Of a DNA stretch of 6,461 nt, positions 1-6,116 are shown piece by piece. Both the position numbers and the translations under genes were made by a program. Source of the stretch: SHLQ01 sp964196045 (GTDB taxonomy: Bacteria; Actinomycetota; Acidimicrobiia; Acidimicrobiales; SHLQ01); contig CAXMRH010000109.1 in the NCBI GenBank assembly GCA_964196045.1, positions 1 to 6,461 on the forward strand. The letters run 5' to 3'. Each line of letters begins with the position of its first letter. The stretch's first letter is position 1. The notes under the pieces are model-generated. The model did no database searches. It was not told the origin of the DNA and saw only the letters and a program-made list of their open reading frames with translations.

Positions 1-516
1 CCAGAGAATGATCACGTCGGAATGCTCGGCCTGAAGCGGGTCGGCTCCGAGTGAAGCACCATAGGTCGCAGCCATCCCCGATCCGGCCGCTGCGCCACAG
101 ACGCTTCCCGTGATCGTCGACGCGCCCAACGAGGCAAAGAATGGCCGATCGAGAGAACTCTCCTGAATCATTCCTTGGGTGCCAGCCGACCACCAGGGAA
201 GAATGGCCTGGCCTCCATGTTCATCTCGGACTGCGTTCACGCGTCCGACGACGCTGGCCAGGGCCTCCTCCCAGGTCGCCTCTCGAAACTGTCCCGTACC
301 TTTTGCTCCGGTGCGAATCAGCGGCGTGAGCAGACGCGCGTTGTCGTTCACGCGATGCACAAAACGATTCACCTTTGGGCAGAGCTGCCCACCTGAATAC
401 GGATGGTCTGGGTTTCCCTTCACCGAAGTAAGTTCGCCATCAACCGCAGTGGCGACCCATCCGCAGCTGTCGGGGCAATCGTGGTGGCAGGTTCCCCGGA
501 CTTCGATGGTCGTCAT
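1..516 (-). CDS. Molybdopterin-dependent oxidoreductase, [4Fe-4S] N-terminal part (partial, 3' end beyond window)
   Basis: This gene runs off position 1, so only its first 172 residues are present; I read it by translating the reverse complement. From ATG at 516 it begins MTTIEVRGTCHHDCPDSCGW. Cys10, Cys14, Cys18 and Cys46 form the C-x3-C-x3-C-x27-C pattern of the N-terminal [4Fe-4S] domain of the DMSO reductase/formate dehydrogenase superfamily, followed by P47-K48. The lysine after the last cysteine is typical of members that pass electrons between the cluster and the molybdopterin guanine dinucleotide. Further family features follow: RLLTPLIRTG, the TWEEAL segment, and TGSVCGAAAGSG near residue 137, at the start of the cofactor-binding domain. 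No twin-arginine or other signal peptide is visible, so a cytoplasmic enzyme is likely. The substrate cannot be told from this fragment. It starts 9 nt after the priA stop, with a weak GGGTG upstream, so co-transcription with priA is plausible. Confidence 0.88.
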   Translation of the reverse strand, partial: MTTIEVRGTCHHDCPDSCGWVATAVDGELTSVKGNPDHPYSGGQLCPKVNRFVHRVNDNARLLTPLIRTGAKGTGQFREATWEEALASVVGRVNAVRDEHGGQAILPWWSAGTQGMIQESSLDRPFFASLGASTITGSVCGAAAGSGMAATYGASLGADPLQAEHSDVIILW

Positions 517-525
517 CACCCGACT

Positions 526-2304
526 CTAGATGTCGAGTGGGTCGATTTCGATGCGTGTTCGCTCGGGTGGGCGCACGCCGGAGTTCACGGCATCGAGGAG
601 CGTGTCGTGGTTGGGTGCGCTGAGGCGCCACCGATCGCCGAGCTTGTTCTTTCGAATACCACTGAGGCCGTCGACAAATGTATCTGCACCCGGCCCCGAG
701 ATCAGGGCCCAGGCGCCATACGGAGGTTGCTTGAACACCGTCCGCACCTCGCGTTGGGCTCGTGCGACGCGCGCCGGATCACCATGGAGGGCTGCCTGTA
801 CGACGACGTCGTCGGGTCGATGTGTCTGAATCATGAGCTTTCCGCCATCGGCTCGCGGGCCGAGACGGCGGGCCGCGAGCGCCAATAGGGCGAAGGCTTC
901 CTCGGCCGCACGGACACGCGGAAACGCGAGCTCCTGATCGAAGTCCATGAACACCACAAACCGTGCATGATCGATGCGATGCAAGAGGGCTTCGGTCCCG
1001 ACGAATAGACGGTCTCCCGACAGGTGTTGTTGGGGAGTCTCGGCCGACACCTCGAGTACTTCACGTTTGGCGAGGACCGCCAGGTCTTCGGCCATCCGAG
1101 TGATGCCGAGCCGAAGTTGTTTCAGGTGGGTACCGCCACACTCCGCACACACCAGCGGTCGAACCGTCCCATCGCGTGGGCAGATCAGCCGCTTGTTGTC
1201 ATCTTCTCTGACCGCCGCTCCGCATTCGGTACACGCCGCCAGAGAGGAACAGGTCGCGCACGCCAACATCCGGGCACGCCCCTTGCGATTCAGGATGCAC
1301 GCAATGGGACCCTCGCCACGGATGATTGGGACGAGGGCATCCGTGAGCAACCCCGGGCGTTCTTGGTTGCGGAGGTCCACGAGGTCGACGAGGGGCCACG
1401 AGTTGCGCTCGGCGGACCGTTCTGGGACCAATTGCCGGTCAGCCACTACCAGTGACTCAAGGGACGGAGCAGGCGATGTGAGCACGCAGGGAGCGTCGCT
1501 TCGTCGCGCCCGTTCGATTGCCACGTCTCGCGCGTTCCACGTGGGAGTTCGTTCTTGTTTGTAGGCCGGGTCGTGCTCGTCGACGACGAGCACCGCGTCG
1601 AGCACGGGCATCGGAGCGAATGCAGCGGTACTGGTACCGACAGTGACCGCACCTGCGGCCGAACGTTCCCACTGGTCGTTGTACTCGGCAACGAACAGCC
1701 CGGCTCCCCGAAGGGCCCGAGTCATGGACTGGCGCTGCGCGATCGTTGGGACAAGAATCAACGCTCGCCCCAAGGACGCCGCAGCCAGTGCGAACCCGAC
1801 GCCGTCGTCATGGGGCGTCGTCCGCACCAACGTGAGTGGAGCCGAGAATGCGTCCAGATGAGCCTCTGCTGCCACTACCTGCGAGGTGTCGACCGGGTCC
1901 CGAACTGTCTGCACCATTCGCGGAGGCGAGGCAACACGGAGAAAATGTGCCAAGCGCCCCGCCCATCGGTTGGCTGCCCAGGAAGCCAGGTCAATGACGT
2001 CGGGGGGCGGGCCGACGCTCGACCACTTCGATAACGGCCGCAATGTGAGCTCGGGATCGGGGATCACATCAACTTCGGTGACCCACCCTGCTGTGCGTCG
2101 CCCGTGGAAGTCGATCCGGACGAGCGAACCGACGGAAATTTTGTCTGCCCGTCCATCAGCTTCCCATTCCGTCGGGACGACGTAGTCGAAGGATCGGGTG
2201 ATCGACGTGATGTCGGGGCGCACACGAACGACCCTTCCCTCTGGGCGCGGAGAAACCGACGCTTGGGCGGTCGGCCGCTCAAAGCCTGGGAGGGTGTCCG
2301 TCAT
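526..2304 (-). CDS. priA: Primosomal protein N' (PriA), actinobacterial type, probably without helicase activity
   Basis: 592 residues from ATG at 2304; an in-frame TAG lies just upstream, so no longer start is likely. PriA recognises stalled or repaired replication forks and directs reloading of the replisome. The N-terminal 3'-DNA-binding domain (about 25-125) contains RSFDYVVPTEW. The helicase core can be followed but is degenerate. No Walker A exists where expected (about 155-185). Walker B is VVDEHDPAYKQ at 240-250, motif III reads SPAPSLES at 277-284, and the motif VI region (about 474-490) is LALAARRLGPRADGGK rather than QVAGRAGR. The zinc region carries Cys349, 352, 358, 361, 375, 386 and 389; the expected eighth cysteine is Asp378. 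QPPYGAWALI at 526-535 matches the C-terminal domain. Actinobacterial PriA proteins are known to lack helicase motifs and are thought to act as structural restart factors. A 47-nt gap separates it from metK; the ribosome site is weak (GGAA). Confidence 0.93.
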   Translation of the reverse strand: MTDTLPGFERPTAQASVSPRPEGRVVRVRPDITSITRSFDYVVPTEWEADGRADKISVGSLVRIDFHGRRTAGWVTEVDVIPDPELTLRPLSKWSSVGPPPDVIDLASWAANRWAGRLAHFLRVASPPRMVQTVRDPVDTSQVVAAEAHLDAFSAPLTLVRTTPHDDGVGFALAAASLGRALILVPTIAQRQSMTRALRGAGLFVAEYNDQWERSAAGAVTVGTSTAAFAPMPVLDAVLVVDEHDPAYKQERTPTWNARDVAIERARRSDAPCVLTSPAPSLESLVVADRQLVPERSAERNSWPLVDLVDLRNQERPGLLTDALVPIIRGEGPIACILNRKGRARMLACATCSSLAACTECGAAVREDDNKRLICPRDGTVRPLVCAECGGTHLKQLRLGITRMAEDLAVLAKREVLEVSAETPQQHLSGDRLFVGTEALLHRIDHARFVVFMDFDQELAFPRVRAAEEAFALLALAARRLGPRADGGKLMIQTHRPDDVVVQAALHGDPARVARAQREVRTVFKQPPYGAWALISGPGADTFVDGLSGIRKNKLGDRWRLSAPNHDTLLDAVNSGVRPPERTRIEIDPLDI

Positions 2305-2351
2305 TTCCGCAAGCTACCCGTCCACAAGGACAGAGATGATGTGCGAGTCGA

Positions 2352-3554
2352 TCAGAGATCCAGAGCGGACTTCAAATCGGCGGCCCGATCGGTGTCCTCC
2401 CATGTGAAACCGTCGCCACTACGTCCGAAGTGTCCGTACGCGGCAGTTGGCTTGAAGATCGGACGCCGAAGGTCGAGATCACGAAGAATCGCCGCTGGAC
2501 GAAGGTCGAAGACTTCGTCAACCGCGTCGATGATCTTGTCGGGATCAACCGTCTCGGTGCCGAAGGTCTCCACGAAGACCGACATCGGACGAGCCATGCC
2601 GATGGCATACGCGACCTGGACTTCGCATCGACTCGCCGCGCCCGACGCCACGACGTTCTTTGCGACCCAGCGGGTTGCATATGCTCCAGAGCGATCCACC
2701 TTGGACGGATCCTTGCCAGAGAACGCGCCGCCTCCGTGTCGTCCCATTCCGCCGTACGTGTCGACGATGATCTTGCGGCCGGTGAGACCTGCATCACCAA
2801 CAGGTCCGCCGATCACGAAGCGTCCAGTCGGGTTGACGTGCACCTCATAGTTGTCGTCCGCAAACTGCTCGGGAATCACCGGCTTGATGACGTTCTCGAT
2901 CAGGTCAGGACGGATCATCGAGTCACGGTCGATTCCGTCGTTGTGTTGTGTCGACACGAGGACGGTCTTCAATCGGACGGGCTTGTAATCTTCGTATTCG
3001 AAAGTGACCTGAGTTTTGCCGTCGGGGCGCAGGTACGGAATCGTGCCGGCCTTGCGAACGTATGCGAGGCGCTCTGCCATTCGGTGGGCAACGTGGATTG
3101 GCATCGGCATGAGGACGTCGGTCTCGTCACTCGCGAAACCAAACATCATGCCTTGGTCGCCAGCGCCCTGTTTGTCGAGATCGTCCTCTTCGCCGGTGGT
3201 GCCGGAACGTACCTCTTCAGAATCGTCCACACCTTGAGCGATGTCAGCCGATTGTTCGTCGATCGCAACCATGACGCCACAGGTGTTGCCATCGAAACCA
3301 AAGGACTCGCGGTCGTATCCGATTCCGTTGATCGTCTCGCGGACGATCGAGGGAATGTCGACGTAGTCGCCGCTCGTCGTGATCTCACCGGCAACCATCG
3401 CCAGACCCGTGGTGACCAGAGTTTCGCACGCGACCCGAGCCATCGGGTCCTGCTCGAGAAACGCGTCGAGGATTGAGTCAGAGATTTGGTCGGCCATCTT
3501 GTCGGGATGACCCTCGGTCACCGACTCAGACGTGAAGCTGTAGTTCTTCGGCAC
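2352..3554 (-). CDS. metK: S-adenosylmethionine synthetase (methionine adenosyltransferase)
   Basis: 400 residues, the usual family length. The cytoplasmic enzyme makes S-adenosylmethionine from methionine and ATP, releasing phosphate and pyrophosphate; it acts as a tetramer with Mg2+ and K+. The start codon is GTG (3552-3554) with AGGAG 9 nt upstream and an in-frame TAG just before, so no longer start is possible. The N-terminus reads FTSESVTEGHPDKMADQISD, with the ATP-binding His16 and Asp18. Both signatures are intact: GAGDQGMMFGFA (130-141) and GGGAFSGKD (274-282). By alignment with the E. coli enzyme, catalytic residues are present at Asp178, Lys180, Asp254, Arg260, Lys261, Lys281, Lys285 and Asp287. 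An acidic insert (about 110-128) makes the loop before GAGDQG about 12 residues longer than in E. coli, as I recall for actinobacterial MetK. It lies 66 nt after coaBC. Confidence 0.98.
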   Translation of the reverse strand: MPKNYSFTSESVTEGHPDKMADQISDSILDAFLEQDPMARVACETLVTTGLAMVAGEITTSGDYVDIPSIVRETINGIGYDRESFGFDGNTCGVMVAIDEQSADIAQGVDDSEEVRSGTTGEEDDLDKQGAGDQGMMFGFASDETDVLMPMPIHVAHRMAERLAYVRKAGTIPYLRPDGKTQVTFEYEDYKPVRLKTVLVSTQHNDGIDRDSMIRPDLIENVIKPVIPEQFADDNYEVHVNPTGRFVIGGPVGDAGLTGRKIIVDTYGGMGRHGGGAFSGKDPSKVDRSGAYATRWVAKNVVASGAASRCEVQVAYAIGMARPMSVFVETFGTETVDPDKIIDAVDEVFDLRPAAILRDLDLRRPIFKPTAAYGHFGRSGDGFTWEDTDRAADLKSALDL

Positions 3555-3563
3555 TTGTGGAGT

Positions 3564-3568
3564 CTCCT
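3564..3568 (-). promoter_or_regulatory. Ribosome binding site of metK (AGGAG)
   Basis: On the minus strand AGGAG lies 9 nt before the GTG start at 3554. Together with the in-frame stop just upstream it fixes GTG as the metK start. Confidence 0.8.
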
Positions 3569-3581
3569 AGAGGATTGAACG

Positions 3582-3604
3582 GCAGCAGCTTACTCTCCTG
3601 CTGC
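3582..3604 (-). repeat. Inverted repeat (possible RNA hairpin) between coaBC and metK
   Basis: GCAGCAG and CTGCTGC pair perfectly over 7 bp around a 9-nt loop (GAGAGTAAG on the minus strand). The element begins 16 nt after the coaBC stop and ends about 27 nt before the metK start. No T-run follows, so it is not a standard intrinsic terminator. It could be a weak terminator, an RNA-processing or stabilising hairpin, or chance. Confidence 0.4.
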
Positions 3605-3620
3605 GAGCGATCGTTGTGGT

Positions 3621-4820
3621 CTACGACTGAGCGCCGCGGACCCTGACCACGGCATCGAGGACGGCCTCTGCGACAGCCCGTTTGGATCCAAGGGGTATAT
3701 CAATTTCCTGGCCGTTGGCAAGAAGCACGGTCACCTTGTTGGTGTCGTGCGCAAAGCCGGCGCCAGGTGCGGAAACATCATTCGCCACGATGAGATCGAG
3801 ATTCTTGCGTTCGAGTTTTGCATGCGCGTTCTTCAGCAGGTTCTCAGTCTCGGCAGCGAAGCCCACGAGCAGTTGTCCTGCAGGCTTGTTTGCTCCGAGG
3901 TCGACCAAGAAGTCGTGAGTCTTCTCCAGCAAGATCTCGGGAACTTCTGCCCCAGCCTTCTTGATCTTGTTTTGCGCGGGCGCTGCGGGCCGAAAGTCTG
4001 CGACGGCAGCTGCCATGACGATCACATCGGCCGTGGCCACCTTCGACACGGCTTCTTGCATGTCGGCCGCCGTCTCGACAGGGACGATCTTCACGCCTAC
4101 CGGCGCCTCCCTGTCGACAGTCGTGATCAGCGTGACGTCCGCCCCTCGAGCCCAGGCTGCTTCAGCGAGTGCGTAGCCCTGCTTGCCAGTCGAACGGTTC
4201 GAGATCACTCGCACAGGGTCGATCGGTTCACGCGTACCACCAGCGGTGATGACCACGTGCGCTCCACAGAGGTCCGATTCAGACAGCACACGCTCTGCGT
4301 TGGCAACGATCGTCGCTGGTGCCGCAAGTCGACCGTGGCCGATATCGCCGCCGGCGAGTCGACCGGACTCGGGCTCGACGATGTGCACGCCATGATCGCC
4401 GAGGACCGCGACGTTGTCCTGTACCGCTGGGTGCTCCCACATCTCCGTATGCATCGCTGGAGCGATGAGCACGGGCGCCCGAGTTGCGATCAACGTGGCC
4501 GTAAGGAGGTCGTCGGATCGACCCATGCGATAATCCGCCAACAAACGCGCTGTTGCTGGTGCAACCACGATCAGGTCGGCGGTCTGGCCAAGCGTCGTGT
4601 GGGGAATCGGGCTCGACTCATCCCACAGACTTGTCTGGGCCTTCTCGGACGCGAGGGCGTCGAATGTCGTGCGCCCTACGAAGTGTTCGGCACCTTCGGT
4701 CAGTACTGGAACGACATGGGCTCCAGCGTCGACGAGACGTCGACTGACTTCGATCGCCTTGTACGCTGCGATCCCGCCGGTGACACCGAGAACGACGCGG
4801 GCACCGGCCAGCGACGACAT
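3621..4820 (-). CDS. coaBC: Bifunctional phosphopantothenoylcysteine decarboxylase / phosphopantothenate-cysteine ligase
   Basis: 399 residues from ATG at 4820, close to the usual 400-420. CoaB joins 4'-phosphopantothenate to cysteine using CTP; CoaC, an FMN flavoprotein, decarboxylates the product to 4'-phosphopantetheine for coenzyme A synthesis. The CoaC half (1 to about 180) shows VVLGVTGGIAAYKA at 9-22, the catalytic His74 in PIPHTTLG, and APAMHTEMW at 120-128. The CoaB half (about 186-399) shows ITAGGTREPIDPVRVISNRS (191-210, CTP-binding Asn208), AAAVADFRP (270-278), KIKK (285-288) and GFAAET (320-325). Two CoaC positions differ from E. coli: the Asn of the PxMNxxMW motif is His124, and the Cys of the LACGD flap is Gly157. 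The frame stays open upstream to 4961, but this overlaps rpoZ and does not look like the family, so 4820 is preferred. It starts 7 nt after the rpoZ stop. Confidence 0.96.
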   Translation of the reverse strand: MSSLAGARVVLGVTGGIAAYKAIEVSRRLVDAGAHVVPVLTEGAEHFVGRTTFDALASEKAQTSLWDESSPIPHTTLGQTADLIVVAPATARLLADYRMGRSDDLLTATLIATRAPVLIAPAMHTEMWEHPAVQDNVAVLGDHGVHIVEPESGRLAGGDIGHGRLAAPATIVANAERVLSESDLCGAHVVITAGGTREPIDPVRVISNRSTGKQGYALAEAAWARGADVTLITTVDREAPVGVKIVPVETAADMQEAVSKVATADVIVMAAAVADFRPAAPAQNKIKKAGAEVPEILLEKTHDFLVDLGANKPAGQLLVGFAAETENLLKNAHAKLERKNLDLIVANDVSAPGAGFAHDTNKVTVLLANGQEIDIPLGSKRAVAEAVLDAVVRVRGAQS

Positions 4821-4827
4821 TACATTC

Positions 4828-5160
4828 TCAGCTTGCGTCTTTGGAGCGCTTGAGCTCCTCGGCAAGCGCAGCTGCATCTGCTTCGGCTTGTTCTTCAGCG
4901 AGAGCTTCGGCCTCGAAGTCGCGCTCGACTGGCACGATCTTCTCGGCAGCGATCTCCTCAAACGCGATCGATAGCGGCTTGCGAGCTGTCGAGGTCACCT
5001 GCGGCGGGACACTCGAGCCGAGACCTTCGCCGAGCTGGCCGAAGTAGGCGTTGATCTGTCGGGCTCGTTTCGAACCGAGCTGCACAAGACGAAACTTCGA
5101 GCCTGCTGCTTCCAGTAGGCCTTCGACCTGTGGTTCGATCATCGAAGTGTTATCAGACAT
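4828..5160 (-). CDS. rpoZ: DNA-directed RNA polymerase omega subunit
   Basis: 110 residues. Omega helps fold and hold the beta' subunit in RNA polymerase. The conserved core is recognisable: SKFRLVQLGSKRARQINAYF (21-40), PPQV (52-55) and KPLSIAFEEIAAEKI (61-75), the arrangement seen in actinobacterial omega proteins. The last 30 or so residues are a Glu/Ala-rich, probably helical tail ending in KRSKDAS. An in-frame TTG lies 6 nt further upstream, but ATG at 5160 is the better start because AGGAG sits 7 nt before it, while the TTG is only 1 nt from that site. It follows gmk by 44 nt and precedes coaBC by 7 nt; gmk-rpoZ-coaBC is a very common order in bacteria. Confidence 0.96.
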   Translation of the reverse strand: MSDNTSMIEPQVEGLLEAAGSKFRLVQLGSKRARQINAYFGQLGEGLGSSVPPQVTSTARKPLSIAFEEIAAEKIVPVERDFEAEALAEEQAEADAAALAEELKRSKDAS

Positions 5161-5167
5161 GGGCAAA

Positions 5168-5172
5168 CTCCT
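5168..5172 (-). promoter_or_regulatory. Ribosome binding site of rpoZ (AGGAG)
   Basis: AGGAG on the minus strand ends 7 nt before ATG at 5160. The spacing favours this ATG over the TTG at 5166, which is almost adjacent to the site. Confidence 0.8.
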
Positions 5173-5204
5173 GAGAGAACTGGGCGCGGTGCCAACTACC
5201 CAGG

Positions 5205-5777
5205 CTAGCAGGATGCTTCCCCGACACCGCTGACACCAAAGCTGCTGATCAACGTGGCGACCTCGGCCGCCGCCCGGTTGACGTCGTCGTTCACAACATG
5301 GGTGTACGGCAGCGACGCCGCCTTGTCCCGCTCGAGCTGACCGGCAGCCATCCGACGGTCGACTTCCTCTGCGGAATCGCCCCTCCCGATCAGTCGGTTT
5401 CGCTGGTCTTCAAGGGATGGGGTGTCGATGAACACATACAACGATTTTATCCCCCGCTCGACCACTTGACGAGCGCCGTTCACATCGATCTCGAGAATCA
5501 GGTCGTGGGCCGAACGCTCCTCGGGCACGGGAGACCCGTAATACGCAATACCAAGGAAGTGATTCCACTCCAGGAACCCTCCGGCGTCGAGGTTCGCCAA
5601 GAACGTCTCCTCGTCGACGAACGTGTACGCATCGTCGGCCTCCCCAGGGCGTTGCCGTCGAGTGGTCCACGAACGGGACAAACGCAACTCGGGGTGCTGC
5701 GCCACCAGAATGTCGACGACAGTGCCTTTCCCGACCCCGCCCGGCCCTGAGATCACAATTACCAGCGGACTATTCAT
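5205..5777 (-). CDS. gmk: Guanylate kinase
   Basis: 190 residues, in the usual range. The cytoplasmic enzyme phosphorylates GMP to GDP with ATP, feeding GTP and dGTP pools. The P-loop is GPGGVGKGT at 11-19, following strand LVIVIS. The GMP-binding part includes SRSWTTRRQRPGE (34-46), Tyr51, Glu70 and the YYGSP turn (79-83). The strand LEIDVNG (95-101) and the lid segment RLIGRGDSAEEVDRRM (128-143) complete the fold. The P-loop has Gly-Gly and Gly-Thr where many homologues have PSG and KS; it still fits the Walker A consensus GxxxxGK[ST] loosely as GxxxGKGT. The ATG start overlaps the mihF stop by 4 nt (ATGA) and has no clear ribosome site, so translation is probably coupled to mihF. The final residues, about 181-190, are poorly conserved. 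Confidence 0.97.
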   Translation of the reverse strand: MNSPLVIVISGPGGVGKGTVVDILVAQHPELRLSRSWTTRRQRPGEADDAYTFVDEETFLANLDAGGFLEWNHFLGIAYYGSPVPEERSAHDLILEIDVNGARQVVERGIKSLYVFIDTPSLEDQRNRLIGRGDSAEEVDRRMAAGQLERDKAASLPYTHVVNDDVNRAAAEVATLISSFGVSGVGEASC

Positions 5778-6085
5778 CGAGCATGCCGAGCGAGCGCAGC
5801 GGGAAGACCAGCCACCTGAGCCGCCTCAACATGGCCCACGAGAGCGTCTTCTTCGATCCCGACCGCTTGGAACGCTCGCCTCGTTTGCACCTTTCCGAGC
5901 TCGGGAAGGGTCTCGACGGCCGGGAGAACCTTCATTGACGAGATGACCGGATCGGTTGCTGATCGATCAAAGACGTCCTCGAGCGAAAGCCTGCCTGACG
6001 CCACTTCCGCGAGAAATGCCGATCGATGATCACGAATCGCATCGATCTGCTCGAACATCGCTTCGTACTGGGAGGTCTCGAACAT
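5774..6085 (-). CDS. mihF: Integration host factor, actinobacterial MihF type
   Basis: 103 residues from ATG at 6085; an in-frame TAG lies just upstream. MihF is a small DNA-binding, nucleoid-associated protein of actinobacteria, unrelated to the alpha/beta IHF of proteobacteria, and needed in mycobacteria for phage L5 integration. The N-terminal helical part (about 10-45) contains IRDHRSAFLAEVASG. The C-terminal part carries the helix-two-turn-helix fold: MKVLPAVETLPELGKVQTRR (51-70), then VGIEED and a final helix with GLPAAL. MKV near the middle and LPxxGKV match the mycobacterial protein as I recall it. The position between pyrF and gmk is typical of the family and supports the call. No clear Shine-Dalgarno sequence precedes the start; Met10 is a possible later start. 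The stop overlaps the gmk start. Confidence 0.88.
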   Translation of the reverse strand: MFETSQYEAMFEQIDAIRDHRSAFLAEVASGRLSLEDVFDRSATDPVISSMKVLPAVETLPELGKVQTRRAFQAVGIEEDALVGHVEAAQVAGLPAALARHAR

Positions 6086-6095
6086 GACTTGACGC

Positions 6096-6103
6096 TACCG
6101 GTA
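6096..6103. repeat. Short palindrome TACCGGTA in the pyrF-mihF gap
   Basis: A perfect 8-bp palindrome, flanked by CG on the left and CG on the right after one mismatched pair, lies 10 nt upstream of the mihF start in a gap of only 31 nt. It could be an operator or a small hairpin, but sites this short often arise by chance. Confidence 0.25.
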
Positions 6104-6116
6104 ACGGCGATGCCAG

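Noticed and set aside
141..529. Plus-strand open frames at the left end (for example 179-529 and 403-888)
   Set aside because: The minus strand here encodes a recognisable molybdopterin oxidoreductase and the end of priA, so the plus-strand frames are shadows.
2430..3476. Long open frame (348 codons) on the plus strand opposite metK
   Set aside because: It lies wholly antisense to a clear metK, its translation resembles no family I know, and GC-rich codon bias routinely leaves the opposite strand open.
3555..3620. SAM riboswitch upstream of metK
   Set aside because: The gap is only 66 nt and contains one simple hairpin; none of the SAM riboswitch core elements I know are visible.
3747..4853. 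Long open frame (368 codons) on the plus strand opposite coaBC and the end of rpoZ
   Set aside because: It is antisense to well-supported genes, and its Arg/His/Asp-rich translation shows no domain pattern.
4821..4961. N-terminal extension of CoaBC to 4961
   Set aside because: The extra residues overlap rpoZ in another frame, are low-complexity, and are absent from the family; ATG at 4820 gives a normal CoaC start.
5161..5166. TTG start for rpoZ two codons upstream
   Set aside because: It sits 1 nt from the AGGAG site, whereas ATG at 5160 has proper 7-nt spacing.
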